DNA of 64,000 bases from an uncultured bacterium (GTDB lineage Bacteria; Myxococcota_A; Bradymonadia; Bradymonadales; Bradymonadaceae): the NCBI GenBank assembly GCA_937981985.1, contig CALJNB010000014.1:1-64000 (forward strand). The letters run 5' to 3'. The position numbers and the translations under genes are program-made. The notes below the pieces were generated by a model. The model was not told where the DNA came from and searched no databases. It saw nothing but the letters and a program-made list of their open reading frames with translations. Positions within the stretch are counted from its first letter, which is position 1. The number at the start of each line of letters is the position of its first letter. This document shows positions 8,509-16,436 of the stretch, piece by piece.

Positions 8509-10248
8509 ATGAAAAAAATACTCATCGTCATTATAGTCTTTTTAGGTGCATGTTTTACCGATCGTACTAGAGTAGATCCTCCGACTGACTCGGATGCGTA
8601 CATTGCAGATGATTCCGGCATGACCTCGGATCAAGATCCAAATAGTCTTCGTGTTATCGAAACCTATCCCAGGGATGGGGCAGTTAAGGTCGCTAGAGAT
8701 AGTACTGTTACGGCAACCTTTAGCAACGATATTCTTGCTTCATCTGTGGATGAATCCAGTTTTACTCTGAATAATAGCGATGGCGACCTTGTCGCCGGAA
8801 CGGTTACTTTTGACGCTGCAACTAAGACAGCAACCTTCACTCCGAAAAAACCATTTCAAATGCTCACTAGCTATACGGTAGTTTTAGATGGTTCAGTTTT
8901 GGATGTCGACGATAATGCGCTGTTTGCCGACTACTCGTGGTCTTTTCAAACATCTGATGGACAGTGGGCAAGTCCCGATTTACTTGAGACCAGCAATGCA
9001 GGCGACGCAATCCAGCCGAAAATCGCCTTCGACCACCTAAATAATGCGATGGCGATTTGGTCTCAAAGTGACGGCGGCGATATTTTTAGTATCTGGTCAA
9101 ATCGTTTTGACGGATCGACGTGGGGCGGGACAGATTTGGTGGAATCCGCAGATACTTTGAGCGCATTCTCTCCAGAAATCGTTTTTGATTCAAATGGGAA
9201 CGCGATCGCTGCGTGGAGTCAAGGGCTCGGTGGGATTGTGGTTTTTGGGTCTGAGACGAATATTTGGGCGAGTCGCTTTGACGGTGCATGGCGTACCGCG
9301 GAAAAAATATCGGATGATACCGAGTATCGGAGGGATATTTCTAAACTAAAGGTTGATAATAAAGGGAATACGTTTGTCTTGATCAGCTTCTTTTCTCGTA
9401 GCGCTTCTGTAATTTCCGTAAGGCGCTTTAATGGGATAAACTGGAAGGACCCAAGCGGGATAGCCTCCGCACCAATAGCTGCAGTTGTTGGTGGTGTCGG
9501 TACTGAAAGCGTCTCTTATCCATCTTTAGCGGTCGCTTCTAGCGGAAATGCAATTGCCATTTTTGCAATGGAGCAGTTTGGAGCTACCCCAAACAAGATG
9601 AATAGTATTTTCACTAGTTATTATGATGGTTCGAATTGGAAAAATTACTCAGTTATCGAGACCGATGAGGCAGGTCCAGCCGAAAAACCAAAAATGGAAT
9701 TCGATTCTGAAGGAAACGCCGTAGCAGTTTGGCAACAATCGGACGGGACCCGGATGAATATTTGGGCAAATCGGTTTGATGGTGCCGGTTGGGGTAATGC
9801 TGAAAGGATCGAAAGAGAAGATTCCGGCGATGCCGTCAATCCTCAAATCGCTTTTGACGGAGACGGCAACGCAATCGCTGTTTGGGAACATTCCGATGGG
9901 ACCCGTATCAATATTTGGGCGAATCGTTTCGACGGGACCAAATGGGGAGACGCCAAAATGATTGGAATAGAGAGCAATGGTGATGCGGAAGCGGTTCAAA
10001 TTGCCGTAGATAATAAGGGAAATGCATTAGCGGTTTGGCTGCAAAGCGACGGCACGACCAAGAGTGTTTGGGCCAATCGTTACAATATCTCCGACAAAAG
10101 TTGGGGTGAAGCAAAACTTCTCGAAGAGGATGATGCAGGAGATGCAGGTAAACCAGAGGTTGCAATCGATAGAGAGGGTAATGCCTTCGCGGTCTGGGCG
10201 CAGTCGGACGGAACGCGAGCGAATATCTGGGCTAGCCGTTTCGAATAA
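8509..10248 (+). CDS. Lipoprotein with Ig-like (Big_5) domain and GNAxAVW repeats
   Basis: The 579-residue protein starts MKKILIVIIVFLGAC (lipobox LGAC) after GAGGGAAAG. Residues ~46-150 (VIETYPRDGAVKVARDSTVTATF ... WSFQT) match bacterial Ig-like Big_5/SbsA domains. The rest is a series of ~55-60-residue repeats around GNAIAVWxQSDGTRxNIWANRFD, with DAGDAxxPxIAFD between them, which would fit a beta-propeller-like fold. The last copies are the most alike, suggesting recent internal duplication. Likely an outer-membrane-anchored adhesin or binding protein; ligand unknown. Confidence 0.78.
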   Translation: MKKILIVIIVFLGACFTDRTRVDPPTDSDAYIADDSGMTSDQDPNSLRVIETYPRDGAVKVARDSTVTATFSNDILASSVDESSFTLNNSDGDLVAGTVTFDAATKTATFTPKKPFQMLTSYTVVLDGSVLDVDDNALFADYSWSFQTSDGQWASPDLLETSNAGDAIQPKIAFDHLNNAMAIWSQSDGGDIFSIWSNRFDGSTWGGTDLVESADTLSAFSPEIVFDSNGNAIAAWSQGLGGIVVFGSETNIWASRFDGAWRTAEKISDDTEYRRDISKLKVDNKGNTFVLISFFSRSASVISVRRFNGINWKDPSGIASAPIAAVVGGVGTESVSYPSLAVASSGNAIAIFAMEQFGATPNKMNSIFTSYYDGSNWKNYSVIETDEAGPAEKPKMEFDSEGNAVAVWQQSDGTRMNIWANRFDGAGWGNAERIEREDSGDAVNPQIAFDGDGNAIAVWEHSDGTRINIWANRFDGTKWGDAKMIGIESNGDAEAVQIAVDNKGNALAVWLQSDGTTKSVWANRYNISDKSWGEAKLLEEDDAGDAGKPEVAIDREGNAFAVWAQSDGTRANIWASRFE

Positions 10249-10367
10249 GAATCTCTAAAAAATCAATAAAAACCACTATAGAAAAGGGAACCAAACTCGC
10301 ACGACGGTGTCTTTCCTGATAACTACGTTTCGTTGGTCTAGTCATATTTTGGTAACTTTGGGTTCTT

Positions 10368-11630
10368 ATGCGATTTATAAATTTAAATGCCAATGTTTCT
10401 GAGTTCGGATTCTTTCGTTCGTTTGCAACCACTCGTCCTCGCCTGATTTCATCCGTAATCGTGGCAACGGTGATTACCTATCTGGCGGCTTTTGCAGGCG
10501 CGCATTATGTCCTCGAGATGAGTGCATCGGTTGGTATCAATCTTGGAATCATCACTGGCTTGATGCTTCTTTTATTGGTGATGTGTTATCTGCAAAGCGT
10601 TCTTATCGGAGATGTTTTCTTCACGAAAAACTGGCGAGAAAGAATCATTTTGGGAATGAAAGTTGACGGCGCATTGAAAAATCACAACGCTGAATTTCTT
10701 ATCGTTCTTTTGGTTTTCGTTTTAGTAAATGTGTTTACGTTAAATTTTGTTACCAAAGGTTTTTTCGACACCTATCATAAGGAAGGCTTTTTTAGGTCAG
10801 AGTTGCGCTCTTCCGATGACACTGACCGAAAGAACGCGCTCGTCCGTTTGACGGATATAAGCAACGTGGGTCTTTGGGAAGAGGAAGGACTAAGAACCTT
10901 AGTTAAAAATCAGTATGTAGATCCATCATCAATAGTCCGAGAACAAGCCGCCTGGAACTCAGGCGAGATGGGCGATAAATCTGCACGCAAAAATCTTATT
11001 GAATTACTAAACTCTGATGCGAATGTTGAAGTTCAAAGCGCCGCCGCGGTTGCGCTTGGTAAGTTAGGTAATGATACCAAAGTTCGAGAGGCCTTAGAGA
11101 ATAAACTTAAGTCCCATACTTCTGCTAAGGGACAGGTTGCAATGCTTCGCGGGTTGGCGCTACTTAATTCTCCTCTGTCTGGGTTAGCAGCATTTGAGTA
11201 CACGCAAAGCGAAAACGAAGAGGTTGCCCTCTATGCGTATTGGGTTGTTCGCAACGGAGCGCCAACTGATATAAGGCAAAAGCTTCGTGAACGTTTAGAA
11301 AAACCTAAATCTGAAAAAGAGAAATGCGCGCTTCTTGATGCACTAAAAATGGTTGCCACCGAAGAAGATATTATTTGGTCTCGCCGGCAATTTGAAAACA
11401 CCGAAAAAGATAAGAAGTGTGATCCTCTTACTTGGGAAGATCGAAACGAGCGTGTTTATTATGTTCTCTACAGCGATACCTTTCGCGTGAAGCATATGAA
11501 GATCGTTGCCAATGCGAGTGGTGTTAGCGAGCGTAATTGGTTTGATCGACTTGTAGCCGATACGTCTCAGTCTTGGCGAGTCCGAGAGATCGCTTTGGAG
11601 ATCGTAAAGCAAATTGATAAAGCGAAATAA
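10368..11630 (+). CDS. Membrane protein with HEAT-repeat-like C-terminus
   Basis: The 420-residue protein has hydrophobic segments near residues 27-48 (SSVIVATVITYLAAFAGAHYV), 55-80 (GINLGIITGLMLLLLVMCYL) and 110-130 (FLIVLLVFVLVNVFTL). A helical-repeat region follows; VREQAAWNSGEMGDKSARKNLIELLNSD and VEVQSAAAVALGKLGNDTKVREAL are typical HEAT/PBS-lyase-like repeats. The C-terminus is charged. HEAT repeats usually bind proteins; the partner is unknown. No strong Shine-Dalgarno precedes the ATG, so the start is less certain. Confidence 0.65.
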   Translation: MRFINLNANVSEFGFFRSFATTRPRLISSVIVATVITYLAAFAGAHYVLEMSASVGINLGIITGLMLLLLVMCYLQSVLIGDVFFTKNWRERIILGMKVDGALKNHNAEFLIVLLVFVLVNVFTLNFVTKGFFDTYHKEGFFRSELRSSDDTDRKNALVRLTDISNVGLWEEEGLRTLVKNQYVDPSSIVREQAAWNSGEMGDKSARKNLIELLNSDANVEVQSAAAVALGKLGNDTKVREALENKLKSHTSAKGQVAMLRGLALLNSPLSGLAAFEYTQSENEEVALYAYWVVRNGAPTDIRQKLRERLEKPKSEKEKCALLDALKMVATEEDIIWSRRQFENTEKDKKCDPLTWEDRNERVYYVLYSDTFRVKHMKIVANASGVSERNWFDRLVADTSQSWRVREIALEIVKQIDKAK

Positions 11631-11993
11631 TGAAAGAAGACGCTTCAAAAGACGATGTATATTTTCTAAACTTAGGTTTTTGGTAGTACACAAAGATTCG
11701 CCTACTCCTTGTGTGAATCTACGCGGCTAAGCGATCGTGGGCGGTTCTTCTGTGGTCCATCCCTTTCACATATAATCCGATATTCCCAGGACGTCCCCAC
11801 GAGCCCGAAGGGTCTGCCCTTAGTATCGGGAACATGAGAAGGATAATCAGGCGAAAAAATTTTCGAGATTTCGTTTTAGTTCGATTGTTTTTTAAGACGG
11901 GTCCGTTTTGCGCACTCGATAGTGCAGAACCTGTTTTCGGATGGAAGACGTTTAAGGTTTCTTTCTTAAGATGCCCTTGAAGCTCTTGCTCAT
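11631..11993. other. Intergenic stretch without a supported gene
   Basis: This 363-nt gap lies between two convergent genes. It contains only short ORFs (for example a 48-codon one at 11834 with weak initiation signals) and a small GCACT-CGAT-AGTGC stem. No tRNA, transposon remnant or clear terminator was found. Confidence 0.5.
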
Positions 11994-12695
11994 TTATTCA
12001 GCGGTTGCTGCAAGTTTGTTTTCTACTTCAGTAACTTTCGCCTTTTTTGCTTTCATTTTTTCAGCATGGGCAGCGATTCGTTTTTCTACCTTCGCGATTT
12101 TTTCCATTTTCTCAATGTATTTCTTCTCATCGATTTTGCCGTCGGCTTTTTGTTTCTCAACACGTGCTCTTGCTTTTGCGATTCGACCGGTTGCGTTTTC
12201 GTTTCGCTTCTCGAAGAATTCGAAGCGTTTTTTCTTCGCTTCTATTCTGGTCTGTGTTTTTTGCGCTTTTGCATTTTTATATTCTTTACGCTTTGCTTTT
12301 CGAATCGCTTTTAGTTCCTTTCTTTCCATTTTATTGGCTTTGAGTTTGGCGTCTAATTCCGGATTTGCTTTTCGATAGGCCTTACGCTCTTCAGGGGTCA
12401 TCGCTTTCATTTTTTCATGATGTTCGCCGCGAATTTCTTTACGTTCCTTTTTAGAATTCCGAATCGCTTTCTTTGCGTCCTTAAGTTCTTTGCGAGCCTC
12501 TTTATTTTCTTTTCGGGCTTCCTTTTTTGCTTCTCGATTTTCTTTTTTGATCTTTTTTCCAGCTTTTTTAAGCTGCTTATTCATCTTGTTGATTCCTTTA
12601 CGTTTTCCCTTTTCCAGGCCTTTTTGTGCAAAGGCAGGGGTAGCAAAGGTAAAGGCGAGTAGAATAGCTATCGTAATTGTACGTATTGATTTCAT
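11994..12695 (-). CDS. Secreted Lys/Glu-rich coiled-coil protein
   Basis: The preferred start is the ATG at 12695, one nucleotide after the stop of the upstream lipoprotein gene, with GGATGG as ribosome-binding site; the ORF-track start at 12707 would overlap that gene. The protein (233 aa) has a signal peptide MKSIRTITIAILLAFTFATPAFA and then consists almost wholly of Lys, Glu, Arg, Ala and Asn in heptad-like helices (KKENREAKKEARKENKEARKELKDAKK). It should be a long periplasmic coiled coil. Low-complexity composition prevents a family call. Confidence 0.7.
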   Translation of the reverse strand: MKSIRTITIAILLAFTFATPAFAQKGLEKGKRKGINKMNKQLKKAGKKIKKENREAKKEARKENKEARKELKDAKKAIRNSKKERKEIRGEHHEKMKAMTPEERKAYRKANPELDAKLKANKMERKELKAIRKAKRKEYKNAKAQKTQTRIEAKKKRFEFFEKRNENATGRIAKARARVEKQKADGKIDEKKYIEKMEKIAKVEKRIAAHAEKMKAKKAKVTEVENKLAATAE

Positions 12696-12696
12696 A

Positions 12697-12951
12697 TTAA
12701 ATACCATCCAGTTCGGTTAGGGTTTCTTCGATACTATCGGACTCTTTTTGAAGTTCGGCTTCATTATCAACGAGCTGTTTATCAATCGCGTCAATTTTAG
12801 TTGCGAGTTCGGTTTCTTTTTTCAAATCAGCAGCTTTTTGGGCTACCTCATCGACGGCTGTTTTCTTTGCATCATCAACAGCAACTGTTGTTTTGCTTTC
12901 ACAAGAAAGCGAGAAAAACGACATCGTGATCACGAGTAAAATGATTTTCAT
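12697..12951 (-). CDS. Small helical lipoprotein
   Basis: This 84-residue protein begins MKIILLVITMSFFSLSC, a lipoprotein signal with lipobox SLSC, followed by a wholly helical acidic/Lys-rich region (DEVAQKAADLKKETELATKIDAIDKQL...) that predicts a coiled coil, somewhat like Lpp-type small lipoproteins, though no homology can be claimed. It is translationally adjacent to the secreted coiled-coil protein downstream, and the two may interact. Confidence 0.65.
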   Translation of the reverse strand: MKIILLVITMSFFSLSCESKTTVAVDDAKKTAVDEVAQKAADLKKETELATKIDAIDKQLVDNEAELQKESDSIEETLTELDGI

Positions 12952-13110
12952 ATGGCCTCTTAAATTTTTGTAGTGGCTATATTTTAGGCTTTAAGATTTC
13001 TTTGTAAAGAGATTTATCTATTTGTAAATCAATTTTGTATTTTGGGGATGGAAAGTAAGTCGTCCAGAATCGTGCTTGTAGCGCTTAACTGGGCTATGTT
13101 AGGGTTGTTT

Positions 13111-14598
13111 ATGGAAACCCAAACACTCGGAAAATATATTCTCAAGCGACACCTTGCAACAGGTGGAATGGCCGAGATTTGGCTAGCTGAACAGTCGGGG
13201 CCCGGAGGGTTTCAACGCGAGCTTGTGATTAAACGCATCCTGCCACACTTGGCAAGCGATCCGGATTTTACACAAATGTTTTTAGATGAAGCGCACCTGG
13301 TTGCTCAGTTGAATCATCCACAGATCGCCCAAATCTTCGAATTAGGCCAAATTGATGGACATTATTTCATTGCGATGGAGTTTTTGGACGGAATAGACGT
13401 TGAGCAGCTTATTAATTTGGCCAAAGGTTCAGGGATTCAGCTGCCATTAAATATAGCTTGCAAAGTCATTTCAGATATTCTTCTGGCTTTAGATTACGCC
13501 CATGAATTTACGGGCAAGGACGGCCAGCCCTATCATCTGGTGCACCGCGATATATCTCCGCAGAACGTTCTCATTTCAAATGATGGCGTCATTAAATTGG
13601 TAGATTTTGGTGTGGCGAAGGCTGTAAGTAACAGATCTAAAACCGAACCGGGAGGAGTGAAGGGAAAATTCGCCTATATGGCGCCTGAACAAATTCAAAG
13701 TAAAGACGTCGATCGTAGAGCCGATCTATTTGCGGTTGGCCTTCTTTTGTTTGAAACCCTGACGCTCTCACGTCCTTTTGGAGACGACCTACAGGCGGTT
13801 ACGGGTATTATGTCACTCGATCCGCCAGATGCGCGTACGTTTCGATCCGATATCCCCGAAACTCTTGTGACAGTGATCGGTAAAGCGTTGCAAAAAGACC
13901 GCGATGACCGCTATTTCGATGCGAATGAAATGCTACGTGACATTTCCAATAGCATGTTGTCGGTCGGAGGCATGGTAACCGATCGTGATGTTTCGGCTTA
14001 CATTCGTCGTCTTCAAGGGTTGCCTGAGTTGCGGACAAGTAAGACAGATATACCGACTCCTTATTCGCCTAGAGAGGAAACACAAGTACCCGGGCCGCGA
14101 ACTCCGCTATCTTTGACACCTTCGACGGGGCCAAACCAGGCCGTGGCTTCGCAGTTAAACGCAACGCCGCAATTAACAGGGGCTGTTAATGGTGCGTTTG
14201 CGTCTCAACCGACGATGGACCTTCCTATGGTCGAAGAGAAGCGGGAGAAAAACACAGGTCTTATCTTTGTCATGTTTTTTATTGCCGCGTTAATCGTCGC
14301 ATTAGTGATCGGAGGGGTTGTTCTGCTTACGCAGAATTCTGATGAAGAAAAGACAAGCGATCCTGTTGCGGTTGAAGAAAAGATTTTAAATCATCAAGAT
14401 GGTTTGCACGTATTATTAATTACAGAACCGGTTTCGACCCTTATTTTTAAAGGTCGAAAAGCGGGTAAGACCCCGTTTGACACCACGCTAAGGGAAGGAA
14501 GTTATGATGTAACCTTTTCTCATGATGGAAAAGAGATTCAAAAAACGATTGTTGTCAAGCCAGGAAAAATGATCCAGCGCTTCAAATTCGAGCTTTAA
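13111..14598 (+). CDS. Membrane Ser/Thr protein kinase with PEGA domain
   Basis: The track starts at a TTG (13042), but METQTLGKYILKRHLATGGMAEIWLA at 13111 has an AGGG site at good spacing and starts right at the kinase fold (495 aa). Kinase motifs are present: Gly loop ATGGMAEIWLA, VIKRI (ATP lysine), HRDISPQNVL (catalytic loop, with the SPQN variant frequent in myxobacterial kinases), DFGVAK and GKFAYMAPEQ. A Pro/Thr-rich linker, a membrane helix (GLIFVMFFIAALIVALVIGGVVLL, ~385-410) and a C-terminal PEGA domain (FKGRKAGKTPFDTTLREGSYDVTF) follow, on the far side of the membrane. It probably senses an envelope signal; substrates unknown. Confidence 0.9.
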   Translation: METQTLGKYILKRHLATGGMAEIWLAEQSGPGGFQRELVIKRILPHLASDPDFTQMFLDEAHLVAQLNHPQIAQIFELGQIDGHYFIAMEFLDGIDVEQLINLAKGSGIQLPLNIACKVISDILLALDYAHEFTGKDGQPYHLVHRDISPQNVLISNDGVIKLVDFGVAKAVSNRSKTEPGGVKGKFAYMAPEQIQSKDVDRRADLFAVGLLLFETLTLSRPFGDDLQAVTGIMSLDPPDARTFRSDIPETLVTVIGKALQKDRDDRYFDANEMLRDISNSMLSVGGMVTDRDVSAYIRRLQGLPELRTSKTDIPTPYSPREETQVPGPRTPLSLTPSTGPNQAVASQLNATPQLTGAVNGAFASQPTMDLPMVEEKREKNTGLIFVMFFIAALIVALVIGGVVLLTQNSDEEKTSDPVAVEEKILNHQDGLHVLLITEPVSTLIFKGRKAGKTPFDTTLREGSYDVTFSHDGKEIQKTIVVKPGKMIQRFKFEL

Positions 14599-14640
14599 AA
14601 CCGACACGTTGTGAATTGATCCAAAAAGCTTGCGAAGTGC

Positions 14641-14669
14641 TTGACATCACCAGGCTTTGTGGATAAACA
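14641..14669 (+). promoter_or_regulatory. Sigma70-type promoter for rplM-rpsI
   Basis: TTGACA (14641-14646), a 17-bp spacer and TAAACA (14664-14669) lie about 55 nt before the rplM start. This is one of the best -35/-10 matches in the window. Confidence 0.75.
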
Positions 14670-14671
14670 AC

Positions 14672-14704
14672 GCCGCCTTAGAAAGAAGCGGCTTTGACGC
14701 CGCT
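14672..14704 (+). promoter_or_regulatory. Alternative hairpins in rplM leader
   Basis: GCCGC (14672-14676), AGCGGC (14687-14692) and GCCGCT (14699-14704) allow two mutually exclusive stems; the second is a perfect 6-bp stem with loop TTTGAC. They lie between promoter and rplM start, where a translational autoregulatory leader would be expected. Confidence 0.4.
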
Positions 14705-14722
14705 ATGAAAACGGAAAGCGAA

Positions 14723-15151
14723 ATGACAACGATCAGCGCAAAAGATTCAGAAGTAGTAAAAGCGTGGCATATTATTGACCTCGAAGGAAAGACCTTGGGA
14801 CGTGCTTCGACACAGATCGCAAGCCTTCTTCGCGGAAAGCACAAGCCAACCTTTACACCTCACGTAGACACTGGTGATTACGTTGTTTGCATTAATGCAG
14901 ACAAAATCGTGGTTACTGGTAATAAACTCGCCCAAAAGAAATACTATCGCCACTCGGGATTCCCTGGTGGAATCAAAGAGATCGTTTTAGCCGATCTTTT
15001 GAAGATAGAGCCTGAGACGGTAATTCATAAATCAGTATATGGAATGCTTCCTAAGGGACCTTTGGGCAATAAAATTATTGCAAAATTAAAAATTTACGCA
15101 GGTCCTGAGCACCCACATGCTGGTCAGAATCCTCAACCTTTCGAACTTTAG
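14723..15151 (+). CDS. rplM: 50S ribosomal protein L13
   Basis: Starting at 14723 (MTTISAKDSEVVKAWHIIDLEGKTLGR) the protein has 142 residues, the standard L13 length, with GGAAAG before the ATG; the track start at 14657 would lie upstream of the likely transcription start. Core motifs include VCINADKIVVTGNK and YGMLPKGPLG. L13 is an early 50S assembly protein. It is followed after 9 nt by rpsI, the conserved rplM-rpsI operon. Confidence 0.96.
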   Translation: MTTISAKDSEVVKAWHIIDLEGKTLGRASTQIASLLRGKHKPTFTPHVDTGDYVVCINADKIVVTGNKLAQKKYYRHSGFPGGIKEIVLADLLKIEPETVIHKSVYGMLPKGPLGNKIIAKLKIYAGPEHPHAGQNPQPFEL

Positions 15152-15160
15152 AGAAATAAC

Positions 15161-15553
15161 ATGGCATTAGAACAATTCCACGCAATTGGACGACGAAAAG
15201 CAGCACGAACTCGTGTTTATCTTCGACCTGGAACCGGCAAATTCATTGTAAACGGTCTAGAAGCAGAAAAATATTTTCATCGTGAAATTCTCATGATGGT
15301 CCTACGATCCGCATTTGTTTTGACCGAAACCAAAGACCAGTTCGATGTAATTATCACTGCGAAAGGCGGAGGAAAGACAGGACAAGCAGAGGCTGTACGT
15401 TTGGGAGTTGCTAGAGCATTAACTCTGTATAACCCAGAATTACGTGGTGTGTTGAAAGAAGCTGGTTTTCTTACCCGTGACGCACGCGTTAAAGAGCGTA
15501 AGAAGTACGGTCAGAAAGGTGCACGTGCACGTTTCCAATTCTCGAAACGCTAA
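15161..15553 (+). CDS. rpsI: 30S ribosomal protein S9
   Basis: 130 residues: AIGRRKAARTRVYLRPGTGKFIVNG at the N-terminus and the universal tail ...RARFQFSKR, whose last Lys-Arg contacts P-site tRNA. Length and both ends are normal. It is co-transcribed with rplM and closed by a strong terminator. Confidence 0.97.
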   Translation: MALEQFHAIGRRKAARTRVYLRPGTGKFIVNGLEAEKYFHREILMMVLRSAFVLTETKDQFDVIITAKGGGKTGQAEAVRLGVARALTLYNPELRGVLKEAGFLTRDARVKERKKYGQKGARARFQFSKR

Positions 15554-15605
15554 AAACAGCTTTCGTGCCAATCTAGATTGCTTTTCAACTCGGAGCGCGT
15601 AGACA

Positions 15606-15628
15606 ACACCCATCTTGGGTGTTTTTTT
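15606..15628 (+). terminator. Intrinsic terminator after rpsI
   Basis: ACACCCA-TCT-TGGGTGT is a perfect 7-bp stem followed by a T-run, located about 50 nt after the rpsI stop. Confidence 0.9.
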
Positions 15629-15665
15629 GTGCCTAGTTAATTGTGGGGAGAAGTTTAAAGCGTTA

Positions 15666-16436
15666 CTAACGGTAGAGAAACATCGTAACCAAAAACGGGA
15701 ACAATATCGCGACAAATGTTTTTGCGGCCGACATCTGAAAGACGATTCGCAGGGCTGTCGTTTCCAGTTGGACTAAAAAGCCAATCGCGATGAGGTAACC
15801 AATCGGGAATTGTGCCAAAGGTGGTATTGCCAGTGCCAAATAAGCAGCTGATGAATAGGCTGTGATACGACCTGTGAGTGACCAGTTCGTTTCGATGTTC
15901 AAAGCTTTTAGCCCGATATGCAACATGAACCAATGCATGAAGAACGCGCAAAGCCCGATGATGGGGAATAGAGCAACCAAAAATGGCATAGCCGTTTGAA
16001 GTGTAATTTCTGGAGACGACGCTGCGAGCACTTTTTCAAGTTCGGGAACAAAATCTTCGACGAAAAGAAATTTATAGTACCCCGAGATCGACACACCAAA
16101 AACGCTGCATAAAATGCCGAAGAGTAGGGCACGAGAAAAGCCCTCCTTTCTTTTTTTATCAAAGCGGTGCCAGAATGAAAAATCTGTGAAAAAGGCGAGT
16201 GGGCTGAAGATGACGTTCTTGACGGTTTTAAAAAATGCGACCGGCATTTGGGATACCGCAACAGACTCCCAGGGGAAGAGGGTCTTCTCAAAGTTTTGTA
16301 ATGCTACTTCGCAAACCGGACAGATTGCGTAGGCGAGCGAATTAAAGCGGTGGCATTTTACGCAGATGTGAGTATGGCAGGTGCAACATATTGCAATCGC
16401 TTCGTTATTCGAGTGGACTGCGCAATATTGGGCCAC
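15666..16436 (-). CDS. Zinc-finger (B-box-like) YIP1-family membrane protein
   Basis: The 256-residue protein starts with GTG, overlapping the ffh stop by one base (TAGTG), so it is translationally coupled to ffh. The N-terminus (CAVHSNNEAIAICCTCHTHICVKC ... CPVC) is a B-box/zinc-ribbon-like Cys/His cluster. A soluble linker and about four or five membrane segments typical of YIP1-like proteins follow (FLVALFPIIGLCAFFMHWFMLHI, YLALAIPPLAQFPIGYLIAIGFL, FVAILFPFLVTMFLY). Such B-box/YIP1 proteins recur in myxobacteria. Function unknown; the ffh link hints at membrane biogenesis. Confidence 0.75.
   Translation of the reverse strand: MAQYCAVHSNNEAIAICCTCHTHICVKCHRFNSLAYAICPVCEVALQNFEKTLFPWESVAVSQMPVAFFKTVKNVIFSPLAFFTDFSFWHRFDKKRKEGFSRALLFGILCSVFGVSISGYYKFLFVEDFVPELEKVLAASSPEITLQTAMPFLVALFPIIGLCAFFMHWFMLHIGLKALNIETNWSLTGRITAYSSAAYLALAIPPLAQFPIGYLIAIGFLVQLETTALRIVFQMSAAKTFVAILFPFLVTMFLYR

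Noticed and set aside
11834-11980. 48-codon plus-strand ORF
   Set aside because: No good ribosome-binding site or recognisable features; lies in a convergent gap.
11971-12720. Phe/Ser-rich plus-strand ORFs (135, 98, 82, 81 and 76 codons)
   Set aside because: Reverse complements of the Lys/Glu-rich coiled-coil gene.
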